Below, in pieces: positions 10,176 to 22,063 of a DNA stretch of 64,000 nucleotides. Source of the stretch: Bryum argenteum. Lineage: Eukaryota > Streptophyta > Bryopsida > Bryales > Bryaceae. The translations under genes were made by a program, and so were the position numbers. The stretch lies in assembly GCA_037043015.1 (NCBI GenBank), contig CM073321.1, positions 25,929,510-25,993,509 of the forward strand, in the 5' to 3' direction. The notes beneath the pieces are model-generated. The model was not told where the DNA came from. It saw only the letters and a program-made list of their open reading frames with translations, and searched no databases. Positions within the stretch are counted from its first letter, which is position 1; each line of letters opens with the position of its first letter.

Positions 10176-12563
10176 TCAGTTAAATGCCAGCAGTATTGGT
10201 GCCTGTGAATATGCTTGTTTGATTTTATCTAACGCTATTTGTGCTGCCGAAGTCCAATCTCGGGAGTAGGAATACCCGACATGATTTAAGGCAGCTATCG
10301 GTGCCGTCAGATGTGCTAGCTTTTCGATGTACATTCCGTTGAATTGTGATATACCAAGCAATCTTTGGACGCCTTTTCGATCTTTAGGTGGAGTCATGTC
10401 TAGGATGTCTTGGATCTTGGATGGGTCGGAGAGTTTGCCATATTTGCAAACAATATAAGCTAGGATGACTCCTGCGAAGAAAAGGAAGATACACTTGTCG
10501 GCATTCAAGCTTACCCCGTTTTCTCTGCAGGCCTGAAAAATTTGTCTTAGATGGCTAACATGGTCTTGCATTCGTCCGTACACTGTGCCATCGTCTAGGT
10601 AGATACGGAAGAATTTCTTTAAGTAGGGGCGAAAAATCAATTCCATGACACGTTGAAATGTCGTGGGTGCGTTTTTTGCCCCAAACGACATTCTTTCAAA
10701 TTGATATGGACCCCACTCCGTGGAAAACGCAGTCTTGTTCTTGTCTTGCTCTGCCATGGCGACTTGATAATAGCCGGAAAAAAAATCCAGAAATGAGTAC
10801 ATCTCATGTCCAGCTACTTCGTCAATGATTTCCTCCATGTAAGGTAAAGGATAGTGATCCTTTTTGGTTGCTGCATTAAGTTTACGAAAATCCACACAGA
10901 TTCGTAAGGCGCCATTCTTTTTGGGAATTATGACCATCGGAGACAGCCAGGGTGCCGAGTCTACCAAGGATATAAATTTGGCACAGAGCAGCTTGTCTAG
11001 CTCTGCTTTGACTCCGGCAGCATAGTTCGGATTCATTCGGTATCTGCGTTGCTGCACAGGGTGAACATTTGGTATCAGATCTATGGTGCGTTCAGCTATA
11101 GTCCTCGGTATCCCCTTTAAGTCTTCATGTGTCCAGGCAAAAATATCATGGTATTCTTTGAAGAGGGCTATGGTAGCTTGTTTGATATCTTCAGGCGCGT
11201 CGGCGTTGATCTTGACATTCTTTGGTTCGTTTTCGGTGCCGAGGTTGACCAACTGTACTTGTTCTTTAGAGCCATGTGTCCACCCAGTTACTATTTGTTT
11301 GCTCAAAGCTTCGGTTGTCGGAGTTTTATGAATGATGACCCCTTCGGAAACCTCGGTGGTGAACGTGGGTGGGATATCGAGGGTATCTTCTTCCGAAACT
11401 ACGCTGGCCAAGTGAATCTCCGCCAGCGGGATCAGATCGGGGTCGGCGTGGAATACGAAGGCTTCTTGCTCGTGCGTGAGACCCTTTCCCCAGGCTGTGT
11501 CAGCCTGATTCCTTATCTGTTTGACTTTTTCTCGAGTGATGCACCTGTCCACGGGAATTATCATGGTTTTCCCGCATCTCCGAATTCTGATCTGATTCCT
11601 AGCCCAGTCATGAATTGCATTCATGTCTCTTAACCATGGTCGGCCCAAAATCATAGGGAAATTACTGCTATCCGGCATGTCGATGACAACAAAGGTTGCC
11701 GGTGTAGAGATACCGTGAGTGGTGATGGCCACGGTAGAAAGTATCCCCAATGGGGTTACCGGGGCATCATTTGCCATTCGTAAGACGAATTGAGCTGTTG
11801 TTGGATGTCGTAGTCCTAGCTGTTGTCGCAGGTGATAGCTGATAACGTTGACTCCGAAACCTCCATCAACTAGTACATTGGCCAATTGGTATTGTCCTAA
11901 TCGGACATGTATGACGGCTGCATCGGTGTCTATGGTTGTCGCATTAATTTCCACGGTTGTTGCGGTCGCCGTTGGGAGTTTGTGCATATTTTGTAGGTAT
12001 GTTTGCAGTTCCGGGCTAATTTTCAACAGATCGGCTATTGTGATGCGCACATCGGTTTTTTCTAATACCTGTTGTAGGTTCGGGACTACCGCGGTTTCCA
12101 GGTCGGTTTGAATTTGTGTCCGCAAATTGTGTAATCGTTCCCAATGTTGTTCCGCGAAAGGCTTGCGATGTTCTATCACATGTTTATCCAAGATAGCCTT
12201 AGATCTTGTGGTTACCGCCGCGGTGCTTATGGTAGCCACGTTGGTGCCGTGGACTTTTGTAAGTGTAACTCCTCCCCTTCTGTTGCCTGTGTTAGCTTCG
12301 GAGCTGCTGGGGTGTGGCTTGGTGTTCGCGGTAGCACGGGTTTTTGTCCAGCGCTGCCTCAACACCGGGCATTGCCTCGTCTGTGGTGCGGTGATCCGCA
12401 TTCCCAACACCCATCGTTTCTGCCAGGTTGGAAGGCGTCCACGTCGATTTCCTCTGGATACATCAATGCTGCCTTGGTTCGCGTGGGCCGAGTATCCTCG
12501 GTTCTTGCGGGTGCATTCGAAAACCAACATCGTCCTGCGTGTAATTTGCCACAAGTGGTGCAT
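10176..12563 (-). pseudogene. Protease and reverse transcriptase of the second gypsy element
   Basis: Open frame of 795 codons. The protease block VLVDGGFGVNVISYHLR lies near the middle. The reverse transcriptase follows with MVIIPKKNGALRICVDFRKL, DHYPLPYMEEIIDEV, and the catalytic FRIYLDDGTVYGR (YxDD type). The frame ends after QAPILLAF, at the start of what would be RNase H. It is the longest uninterrupted frame in the window, but the element as a whole is incomplete. Confidence 0.88.
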
Positions 12564-13423
12564 GGTGTTGTCGTTGGCCGGAGGGACACTCTTGGTGTCG
12601 GTAGCGGAAGCAACGGTGTTTGCGTTTTGTCAATGACACTGAATTCCCGGCTGATGTCATTGGCAACTGTGAGTATGTCCTGCAGTGTTTTTACACCGCG
12701 GATGATGATGCCCTGTTGTATCCACGGTAGCAAGCCCTTTTTGAACCATTCGCATAGGTAGTCTTCTTCTGGCCGTTGACTGAGTTTGTCTGCCAGTTGC
12801 TTGAATCTGTTGTAAAACTTGTCGACAGGTTCGTTTCTTTCTTGCTGTATGTTTCCTAAAGCTCGAAGTATTTCTGAGCTTGTTTTCAGCTTCCAGAATT
12901 TCTGCAAGAAACTACGCTCCATTTCTTCCCATGTTGGTAACAAATGCTCGGCCTCGAAATCAATGTACCAATTGATGTGGTTGCCTTGGAGCGTGGACCC
13001 GAAGATGTTCTGTAAGTCTTTGGTGCTGGTGACACCGTTGGTTCGCGCTATTACTTTAAACCTGCGTACGTGCCAATCAGGGTCACCGGAGTCATCAAAG
13101 ACTAGGTAAGGTATCTTCGGCAACTTGATGAGCCGGTCTCTTTCTCTAGATGCCATAGATGCGGCTATGGCTGGATCAATAGGTGGTAGCTGTGATGGTC
13201 CGGCCATGGTAACGATGGGCAGAACAGTTGTCGATGTTCCTACTCCTTGGAGGTAGTGCGAATTTAATAATTCGATCTTGGCATTGGTGGCGTCGTTTTT
13301 TGCCGCCAAATCTGTCATTTGTTGTTTCATCCACTGAAGCATTACTCTTGTGGTATCTTGGTCATCTTGGGGTGTGGCCTCCTCGGGTTCCGTGGTTTTC
13401 TCTGTTGCTTTTCGTGGAGGCAT
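12359..13423 (-). pseudogene. gag of the second gypsy element
   Basis: Open frame of 354 codons starting MPPRKATEKTTEPEEATPQD. The middle has the gypsy capsid signature (GSTLQGNHINWYIDFEAE, EERNEPVDKFYNRFKQLADK-like block), and the C-terminus has a zinc-knuckle-like CWECGSPHH. The frame overlaps the following pol frame by about 200 nt. Confidence 0.82.
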
Positions 13424-13480
13424 TGTGTCCTGTTTGATGTTTTTCTTTCCTGTTCTTCGGGATGACTCAACATTCCATCC

Positions 13481-13498
13481 CCAGCATGGTCGCCAAAA
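13481..13498 (-). promoter_or_regulatory. Primer binding site-like stretch
   Basis: On the minus strand the bases next to the LTR read TTTTGGCGACCATGCTGG, resembling the TGGCGCCGTTGCCGGGGA-type primer sites of plant gypsy elements. Confidence 0.45.
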
Positions 13499-14285
13499 TG
13501 TTAGCCGGGGTAACGAGGAATGAAATGCTTTACGAGCTCATACACCGAAGATAGCTGTTTTGGTAATATTTAGACGGCTTGTAAGTGGGCTGAGATGCGC
13601 CCAGTCTGAACTAGGAGCAGAGGGTTGACTTCGGTGACACTGGCTGAGATTTGTGGGAGAACGAGATCCTTACGTAGAACCACGGTCAACACTGATACCG
13701 AGGTGGTGGGGTGCAGATAACTGTACAGTGTTCCGCATCCGGATGCCTAAGTCCCAAAGCTCGGGACTACTGGACTTTACCCAGGCTGTATCCCTGGCTC
13801 GGTGATCCGCCAATGCTAACTTCGAAACCGCGGAGACCCAGCTAGGCCGGAGACACAGAGGACGTACAGTCAAGAAAGGGAAGTTAGGGTTCTATCCAAG
13901 GTTAACCATTGCAATCCTTGGTAAGTAGACAGAGTGAGAGAGAGAGAGGAATTCAGAATGCAGACATGGGAGAGGAAGAATTTGGCCCTTGGCCTTCATA
14001 TTCAAAACATCAGATCGAAATACATGTGAGTGCGTGTGCTCAGTGTATCGCGAAACTATGCTTCTACGGTGACTACCAAAAAACGAGTCCTCTCTCCTAT
14101 TTTCTACTGCTTCTTATACAACGGCTACCGCGGATGTCCTTGAAACCGGGCGGTGCCCTTATCGATTGCCGAGGCATCTGAAGTTAACTGCTGTTGCCTC
14201 CGCCAAAAGTGCGGTGCTATCCCTGTTGCCGCTGCTACTCCCGCTTTGGCCGCCGTGGTTACCCGATGACGTCAGTCGGGTAACA
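13499..14285 (-). repeat. LTR of the second gypsy element
   Basis: Starts TGTTAGCCGGGGTAAC and ends CAGTCGGGTAACA, so the ends are a short inverted repeat TGTTA/TAACA. Length 787 bp. No partner LTR was found in the window. Confidence 0.75.
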
Positions 14286-14669
14286 AGGTCCTTGTACACG
14301 TTCACGAAACTCGAAGATAGAATCGATACTCTACGAGCACGATATTGGGTGGATCCTCGGGTGGCGTACTTGTACAAAGAGAGTAATGACATTGACATTA
14401 TTCCCTTCTATGATAGAGCTTCGGAGGAGCTTGCTACGGCACGGATAGCACAACGAATCCTCAAGAAGACCATGTCCACGGCCTACAAGAATTTGCAACA
14501 CACAACAAGGCATGACCGGTGATTAAATTAAGACTTTGCAAATGCTTTTGACCAATACTTAGAGATAATGGCAGATGCAAAGTTAACGTTGTCCCACGTT
14601 GTCAATCGCTTCAAGAAATCATTCCATTGGCCGGTGCCGAATGACCATTTTTGCACCAAGTACGAATAG
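14286..14669 (+). pseudogene. Unknown protein fragment beside the LTR
   Basis: Directly after the LTR end, one plus-strand frame reads protein-like for about 128 codons with two in-frame stops (near 14521 and 14530). Segments include RARYWVDPRVAYLYKESND, IDIIPFYDRASEELATARIA and SHVVNRFKKSFHWPVPNDHF. The composition looks like a real protein remnant, but no family is recognised. The gypsy element may have inserted into it. Confidence 0.35.
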
Positions 14670-14689
14670 TAAATAAGTACCGCACATAT

Positions 14690-15590
14690 GTTGTAGTTCT
14701 TGCGGCTTTATTAGCTTTTTAGATTCTTTATTGAAGTGCTAATGTAGATGTAGGGAATCTTTTGGAGTCAAATGTATTACATGCCTTCTATATGTAGGTA
14801 CTTCAAGTTCATTCAGTCTTGTTTATATATACCTTGCAATAAATGACTTCTTTTTCATTGTCTGATGTTTTGGTATATAGATTAACATATGGTTTCATTA
14901 GTTAGAAGTATTCAATAACTTCTCTTCCGTAATTTCCATAAAACAAATTCAAAACACATGCATGGTTTTCTATAGTATTGCATAAAATCATTTCTAATTA
15001 TTCCCACTTGTATGTTGTTAATTTGTCATTAGTGTTCAAGCTATAAAAGTCTATATATTACATCTCATCACCGCAACATGTACCCAATTCCAAAGATGTA
15101 CCCAATGTAATTCCTTAAATAAAAATATCTTCAAACCTTGACAACCAACATCTGAGGATATATAATGAACTATGAAACTTCCTCATTATATATACCTTGC
15201 GTAGTTGCGTTAATAATGGTTTGTTTAAAGTCAACTCAAGCATAATATGACTTTTCTTACCTATGGCATTTTTTGTATAAATTGATGAACTTAGCATATG
15301 TTAGGTGGGTCCGTGAAAAGTGGCTTAAATCCAAACAAAGAAAATTATCACTGCCAAGTGCACTCATAGTAAATATACAAGAATTCTGAGTAAAATTCCT
15401 AGAAATTATCAAATTGCACAATATATTAATATATGACATGGTCATACATACGGATAATCCATTCATACACAAAATATGGATTTCAAGATCTTCAAAATTG
15501 GCCCCTAGCAAGTTGATACTAATGTAGGCATTAAGCGTTGCAAAAAACTACATAACCTTTACTATAATGGCACTATCTATAATAATACAC
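14690..15590. other. AT-rich sequence without recognised gene
   Basis: About 900 bp of AT-rich DNA; reading frames are short and low-complexity. Confidence 0.4.
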
Positions 15591-15596
15591 TCATTC

Positions 15597-16913
15597 TTAA
15601 TCTGAGTCTATATCATCTTGTTTACGACTTGGTGCAGCACCGTGTGTACGTGGTCCTCGAGAAGATTCTCTAAACAAGTTTGTGTGCCTAAAGTTCCTTT
15701 CACCTTCAAGTTGTTCAATGTATCCTTGCTGACTTAGTAGTGTGGCTTGTTGCTGATCTCGTTGGAACCGCGCCTCATCATCATTATCTGAAAGAAAAGG
15801 TGCTGAAGGTATGTCGTTACTCGCGTATGCATTCTGACCATATCCATAATTTGTATAGCCAACAATATATGATCTTCTATCATATTGGCCTCCATACTCG
15901 TATGTATCCTTCGGGTGTGATGGCCTCCGATATTTGAGACTTTCGAATGTTGTACCGTATTGGTTCTCACGATTGTATGGGTTTATAAGATGAGTTGAGC
16001 TTGAGCTGCCTTGAACATTGGATTCGCTACTCTGCTCACCTCCCAAACCATGTGTACCTCCTGTATACATTGGGAATGGGTAGTTTGAACTATATTCACC
16101 TCTACCGTATTAGCATTCGACTCCATACGTATCTTGCTGATGGGGTGGCATATAACCCACATGAGTACCAAATTGGTGGTTACCATGGTAATACCCCTCA
16201 CTTCCTGTGCCAAAGGATACTAGTGCATGACGATCGTCATGATTTGTATCTTGGGTAGTGCCTCCATAATCCCTTGGAGCTCCATGTTGTTGAAGTTGGG
16301 CATCCATATCAATTACACGTTCTAAATAAGTAGTATAACAATCGCTTGGTGCCATCTAATTTGTTGGAATGAATCGGTTGCTGCGATCCAATAGATGCAC
16401 GTTCAAACCTATCACAGTAGTCCAGTCAATATCCTTGTGAAGAACTATTTCAGCCCAAACTATGGCGATGGTAGAATATTGCACCAGCTCTGGTCTTGTG
16501 TTCTTGATTCCAACCGCAATTGTGACTTCATGATATCGGTGCGCAAAATGGTCGCTTTTGCAAGTCTTTACTGGGCCTTCACATCGAGGACCATATTTCT
16601 GTGCTTTGTGAAGCGGCCATAACTTAATTATGTGATACATCTTCACGTACTTTTTGCACATGGTGCAATTCCAAATGTTTGCCCTCTCCTCTCGCCAACC
16701 CGGCTCTGCAACGCAGTTTGGGTCACTCCATGCTTCCGGTCCATTTTTGCAGGGTCGCCCTTTGGTCGTGGAGACTTTGGCTCGTCCCTCTGTCGTGAAA
16801 ACTTCGGCGCCATTTCGAGCAGCGATAAGGTGGCACAACATGGTCGTGGGTGTCCCACGAGGACCTTGAAGGAACGCAATCGATGAAGCTTTAAGAAAAG
16901 CCACATCGTCCAT
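15597..16913 (-). pseudogene. Cassette 1: zinc-finger-like accessory protein with Y/G-rich tail
   Basis: One minus-strand frame runs from ATG 16913 to 15597 (about 440 codons) with two in-frame stops (near 16356 and 16110). Around residues 60-85 is a possible zinc-binding stretch (WNCTMCKKYVKMYHI, followed by KYGPRCEGPVKTC). Next comes HFAHRYHEVTIAVGIKN and IAIVWAEIVLHKDIDW, which resembles a segment in the reading frame at 27.6-28.2 kb (IAQMVYAEIILEREVD). The C-terminal half is rich in Y, G, H and S (YEYGGQYDRRSYIVGYTNYG), like tails of some plant hAT proteins. No catalytic domain is seen. A GC-rich array lies just upstream. It is probably a non-autonomous hAT-like element carrying an accessory gene (inference). 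Confidence 0.5.
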
Positions 16914-16961
16914 GCCGTCCACCTGAGTGAGGGAGAATGAGCCCTCCCCTCTTATTTATGC

Positions 16962-17290
16962 CGTCCGAGGGGTCGGACGCCATTGGCCAGCTAGCACGAT
17001 CCGTCCGATCTAGGACGCCAGCGGTCAAATCACCGATCGAGCGGCTTTAATCGATTTGTACGACCAATCGGGGCCACACAATCCATCGGCCCGATGGCGC
17101 GGTCGATTGGTCGATTCGGGCCACTGGTGCCCGGCCGATCGATCTGAGCGATCGGCGACGAGTCTGTCGACCAACCACGCGACCAGCGACCGGCGTGGCG
17201 ACCAACTAGGCGACCGGCAACCTGCGTGGCGACCGGTCGGGCGACCGACCAGGTTCGTCGGGCGACCGCTCCAACGCCCGAGGTCGGTTG
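16962..17290. repeat. GC-rich array upstream of cassette 1 (GCGACCGG motifs)
   Basis: Begins with a perfect inverted repeat, CGTCCGA, 4-nt loop, TCGGACG (16962-16979). Many GCGACC(G/A) motifs follow, for example GCGACCGGCGTGGCGACCA near 17185 and GGCGACCGGTCGGGCGACCG near 17228. The region is far more GC-rich than its surroundings. The same core recurs at 22.7, 26.8, 28.6 and 30.8 kb. Confidence 0.7.
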
Positions 17291-17299
17291 CCCCGCATA

Positions 17300-18640
17300 C
17301 TTCCTTCCCCCTCCTCTTCTTGCCTCTTTGCAAAACTCCCCGTTTGCTCAACTTCTATCACTTTCCTCCATTGCATATTTGCATTTCAAAAGTACTATAT
17401 TTAGCCTTTGTGGTCCATGTGGCGTCTAAATCAGGGCAGGAAATGTTTTGACACAGGAATGTGGGGAAGATCTCTTTGTCAGAAACAAGAATGTTTCATG
17501 ACAAAGATACTCTGGGCTCTAAATTATTCTATAATAAGGGTCTCTTTACAAGGGAAGTCAAGGCCAACATATCTCCATGCCTATTCCCCCATAATTTAAG
17601 AAGCCCTTGGGAGTTGGTGCCCATTTCTAGAAGGAAAACAAAGGCCATGGGGCCAATTCTTATTATTAGCTAGAGTCCATGTTTTATATTTGTTCACGTT
17701 AATTTTAATTTTTTCAAGTAATCTTTCTTAATTCGAATAAAGAAAACGCTTCTAGGCCATGAATTGACATTCCTTTCTTGTATCTCCTAAATTTTGTCAA
17801 GAATTGGTCCATTCTCACAAGCAGATGTTGTCATGTATTGGCCCCATTAGTGGCTTGGTTCCCAATGTGTACTTTGAAGTGGCCCTAATTCTTCTAATAA
17901 AACGTTCCAAGAATTTTAGCTATTCCTTGATGAGAGTATAGTTAGGTCTAACATTGGAGAGATCTAAGTATATATCAAATGTAGGTGAGCATGTGTGAGC
18001 ATTTAGTTTTCATAACTTTGGTATTACCGGATTAGTCAATATTTAAACTTCCTATTTAGGCCTTAACTTGTCCACATTTTATGGTCTGTATTATTTGATG
18101 TGCATTTGGAAATTACTCCATCGTTGTGTATCTATTTTAGTAGTACTTAGTATTAAAAAACACTGTTCTTAGACAACTCATTCTATTATTGGCAATTTTT
18201 GTTTGACACCCTTGAACTAAGGTAGGAGTATATTTATATTGCAGTACAAATAATTGTACTTAATTTGCACATATCATCTTTAAATAATTATTTGTAGCAT
18301 TTTTCTTATTCTATTGATTTGAATAATTATTTATTTACCTCTTACAAAGATAATAGAAATATGTTTCTATTGTTTTCTATTTGACGATCATAAATAAAGA
18401 GAAGTAAAAAAGGAGACAAATAAATTTATGAAAATATCCAACTCTATGAGTTTTTAACATATGGCATCAACTTATAAAGTTATAATCAAATTTAAGCTTG
18501 TACATGTAGAGTAGTGAGATTTTATATTAAATAAAATTGATTAATCTCATACTGGAAAGTTCGATTGATTGATTTGGGAATATAATATTTTGAAGACCCA
18601 TCACTTCTTCAATCGGAGTATCTCTTGGATAAAATCACTT
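17300..18640. other. No gene recognised
   Basis: AT-rich intergenic sequence. Short plus-strand frames at 17.2-17.7 kb are not protein-like. Confidence 0.4.
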
Positions 18641-18649
18641 GCGGATAGG

Positions 18650-18830
18650 ATTTAAGGTTTATGGTTTATGATTTATGAATTAGGGTCAAGGCCTCTATGA
18701 GTTTATGATTTAGTGTTTAGAGTTTAGGGCTTAGGGTTTATGTTTTAGGGTTTAGGGTTAAGGATTTAGGGTTTAGAGTTTTGGGTTTAGGGTTTAGGAT
18801 TTAGAGTTTAGGGTTAAGGGTTTTGGGGAT
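18650..18830. repeat. Degenerate interstitial telomere-like tract (TTTAGGG)n
   Basis: About 180 bp of TTTAGGG and near variants (TTTATGG, TTTAGAG, TTAAGGG) in tandem. This is the plant-type telomere unit in decayed form. Confidence 0.8.
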
Positions 18831-19730
18831 TTGGAATAAATTTCATTTTAATTCTGGTTTTGGTGTTGGAAATCTTTCCAAACTCAATTTTGTGTGGAAG
18901 GAAAATAATGGATGCGTGTACTGTGAGTCTAAATCCCGCTTTTTAAGTCACAAGTTGTCCGTGGGAATGGAGTACCAATTTACCAAGCCTTTCAAGCAAC
19001 GGACATCCAATTTCCTCAAATCCTGAAGCACACTTCGAAAGAATATTGTGATCACAACATTTGCAAATAGTCAAAATTTCACATGCTAATACATGTATCA
19101 ACCGTATATAAACGTCTCAATAAATACGAGGACATGACCATGATTACTGTGAAGATGAAAACAAATAAAACCATTAAAGCTTCAGTTGTCAATCTATCAC
19201 CCTAAATTTTAAGACTCAAATTTAGAGGACATGCATTGCAAGTGATGTGTGACCCTAAACCATGAATCCCTACCTAGCAACGCACGGCAGAAATGGTGCT
19301 GTAGGATGAATTTGTACATCAAATCCAGATAGCTTATTCGTAACGAGACCTCGCAGCCGACTTATTTACCTAATACGCCGCATGTCTACTTACAACACTT
19401 GGAATTCTTCTACGTCGATTTGAAGCTACAAAGAATCACTGCAAAACCCTAGTCACTCGATATGGAGACTCCAATTGATATCTAACACATTTCACAGCTC
19501 AAAAGTAGCGCCGAACATGCACTAATTACACACAAACCCCATGTTATTCATTTTGTTCTGAAAGCTGAGACTCTAAACAACTACTTCCGAACTAACGAGG
19601 AACACTTTAAGCATGATTGTCAAAGTGGCTGCAAGCAGCACACCACACATTCATCTGGTTCTAAACACTATCTCAACAACCAGATAAAAACCAACAACAA
19701 GAAGTCCACAGGAAATAATAGAATGCACAC

Positions 19731-20603
19731 CTGAGTGTCGACAAGCTATTGCGTAGCATGCTCCGCATATTCCTTTGGCCCGATCCGCTTTCGAGTGACA
19801 TCTTTTTTGTTAGGGCTCACTCGAGTATTCTGATTCCACCACAAGCGAACTTGTTCTTTTACATATTCGGTCAATCCAACGCGCTTACTCCTCTCCAGAA
19901 GAGCAAATTGGTTTACAGGATCAACGCCGTCCCTCCTTCCCACGGCAGTCCGAATGTTCCGTGGATGCACCTGTAACACACGAGAGAGAGCCCTTGCACC
20001 ATCGCAACCTTTGCTAACAGCAGCATCAAGAAGAGCCCCTTTCCTAGCTAAAAACACTTTGGAATGGGCACTTTTCACAGACTGCAGCTCAGTTCTAAAA
20101 CTTTCGAGAAACACAAACTGCGATTTTGCCTCAGGCGGCCTAGGATAATATTCAGGCACTTGTGGCCAAATGGTGATGTGATTCATAAGTTTTTCTAAAA
20201 CAACACGCCTAAAATCCAGGGTTGGACACAAACTCAGCTCTGTGCTATTGGCGTCGGCAAGTTTGTTAGAAACCCTCGACAATGAACGCTCCGTCATTCG
20301 ATTGGAGCCATCACCTTCATGCATGGTACGCAAAGCATCAGCCGTAGCCGCAAGTTTTGCCCGCCTCCTTGCGTGCCGGATTCGATCCCCTTCAAGGCGC
20401 ACCAATCTTCGTGCTTCCGCTGCAGCAGCCGTTGCTGCTCGGACTTGGGGTCCTGGACGAGAAATCCCTAGACGGCGCTGTGCCATTCGCTTGTTCCCCA
20501 TCTCTTCAGCGTCAACTTTGCACACACATGTTCTTCTGCAACGCGTACTTTTGCCGCAAACTCCATCGTCTGCTACTCCACGCAGTCTTGTAGCAAGCTT
20601 CGA
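19731..20603 (-). pseudogene. N-terminal part of a DUF7869-type element protein
   Basis: The minus-strand frame is open from 20603 to a stop at 19748-19746; the first ATG is at 20501. The N-terminus is basic and alanine-rich (MGNKRMAQRRLGISRPGPQV then RRLVRLEGDRIRHARRRAKL). The C-terminal part contains VKEQVRLWWNQNTRVSPNKK followed by DVTRKRIGPKEYAEHATQ. From memory, the W..NTRVSPNKKDV..R block is typical of the region before the RNase H-like core of large DUF7869-type proteins; a database search should confirm. After the stop the frame continues with LVDTQ to a good splice donor (CAG|GTGTGC, exon end 19731), so the TAG looks like a disabling change in an exon. No core domain follows. Confidence 0.45.
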
Positions 20604-20649
20604 TCAACCGCAACGGATCTCGCACCACCTCAACGGCAGGAATTGCATG

Positions 20650-21440
20650 CACACAATCAGATTGCCTTCGATTGTTCCTCACTACCTCGGAGGAAGAGAA
20701 ACAGCCGCCGATAGCCATCGCCATGAAGATAATGAAATTAAGTTGCATGCCCTGTCAGAATGCAGGAAAGCTCATGAAAAAATGACGACTCGTAAATGAA
20801 CCAAACACCAGCCATGCGCTGTCGGAAGCCTTTATGAGAGGCGGCGTTCGCTTTCCCAGCAAAACCAAGGTACTTTTGGTACCGTTCTGCACTAGATCAA
20901 CTATGGAAGGGGTCTCTTGTTACCAAAAACTACTGGTTATTCAACTAAAGCAGCATGCTACCCACATCCCCATACCCTAATCATCACTGTTGGAGCCAAA
21001 AAAATCAAAGTTTGGATAATTTTTGAGTGAAATATGCCCAAAAACAATTTTGGCCCTTTGACCTGAAAAATCACAATCATTTATGCAAGTTATTTAGCAT
21101 ATCAAGTGTGCATTTGAAGGCTTTAAACATGTAGTTTCACGATCAATGTGTTGATTTGTACTACCCTCCCTTAAACAACATGAATTTTGTACATTTGATG
21201 ATTTTTAGCAGACCATGAACTACTTTCTGAATGGCAAAATAGTACAAATATATGTTTGTTCCCTATGTTTTTCGAGGTGAAGTACAATAGAATCATATTG
21301 TTCATTGGGTTTGTCACCATCGTCGCCAAAGAAATAAGTACTTTTGCATTTGGAGGACTTATAAACCAGTCGTTGAAGTTTATAACCCCCTGCAGAAATC
21401 AAAAAAGACGTACTAAGTGATCCACCGTAGTGTGCTTCCA
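20650..21440. other. No gene recognised
   Basis: Mixed AT-rich sequence. Frames in 20.2-20.8 kb on the plus strand are shadows of the minus-strand exon. Confidence 0.4.
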
Positions 21441-21442
21441 CC

Positions 21443-22063
21443 CAGATGTATCTTTGCAACCTACAGATGCTATTTTCACTGCTTGGAAATCAAGAATTAC
21501 GCATTCTGACGAGGAAAGCATTGAAGGTATAGACGCTATTATTACAATACCCAAGAAGCCGGTCGAAATCATCAAGGCTTCTTTGCGGGAGCTTGCTTCA
21601 TCTTCTCTAGAGTAGACTTCTAGTATATAGTATTTATTATGGAAGTAGGTGTGTTAGTACTTAAACTTGGTATTGACATATATATTACTTTGATATTTAG
21701 TATATAGAGTATTATATTTTTGTACGATTTACTATCCATATTCAATATATTTATTTTGTATAAGAAGATTGTTTAAGTTGACTCGATCATTATTATTAAT
21801 TGAAAGAAAATTATCCTTTGTTGGTAGGTTTATCTTCACATGTATCGTATCAAATAGATGTATGGTAGTAACTTTTTTGAAGATAAACATATTTTCTAAG
21901 ATTCAAGAGGTCTCATATCATTTCCAAATATAATGAAAATTAGTAAATTCAAAGTACATATGCCTACGGTAAAACCCCTCTAAATGTTGATTTTGGCTTC
22001 ATCCGTTGTCTTGTTTTAATTTGGGAGATCAAAATGTTCCAAATATAACGAATACGGGGTTAT
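21443..22063 (+). mobile_element. 3' end fragment of the same family as the 32.2-36.9 kb element
   Basis: Plus-strand sequence here closely matches the reverse complement of about 32200-32820. It encodes the same protein C-terminus (PTDAIFTAWKSRI then EGIDAIITIPKKPVEIIKA, stop near 21613). The same AT-rich 3' region follows, ending in the same terminal octamer GGGGTTAT at 22056-22063. The left part of the element is missing. Similarity is roughly 85-90% by eye. Beyond 22063 the two copies have unrelated neighbours, so this marks the element end. Confidence 0.8.

Larger units (their letters stand above)
10176..14285 (-). mobile_element. Ty3/gypsy element, incomplete, one LTR
   Basis: Minus-strand gypsy element with its 5' LTR at 13499-14285, a primer-binding-like stretch next to the LTR, gag at 12359-13423, and protease plus reverse transcriptase at 10176-12563. 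RNase H, integrase and the other LTR are not present in the window, so it is a fossil piece. The remaining coding part looks well preserved, with gag and pol in different overlapping frames. It belongs to a different lineage from the chromovirus at 1.6-7.8 kb. Confidence 0.88.

Noticed and set aside
11083-12761. Plus-strand frames across the second gypsy element
   Set aside because: Antisense shadows of the intact minus-strand pol and gag frames; no family motifs of their own.
10176-14285. A full second gypsy element with two LTRs
   Set aside because: No sequence like TGTTAGCCGGGG is present left of 10176 and no integrase was found; only part of the element is here.
17056-17451. 131-codon plus-strand frame over the GC-rich array of cassette 1
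   Set aside because: It is produced by the GC-rich repeats and reads as low-complexity R/G/P text with no domain.
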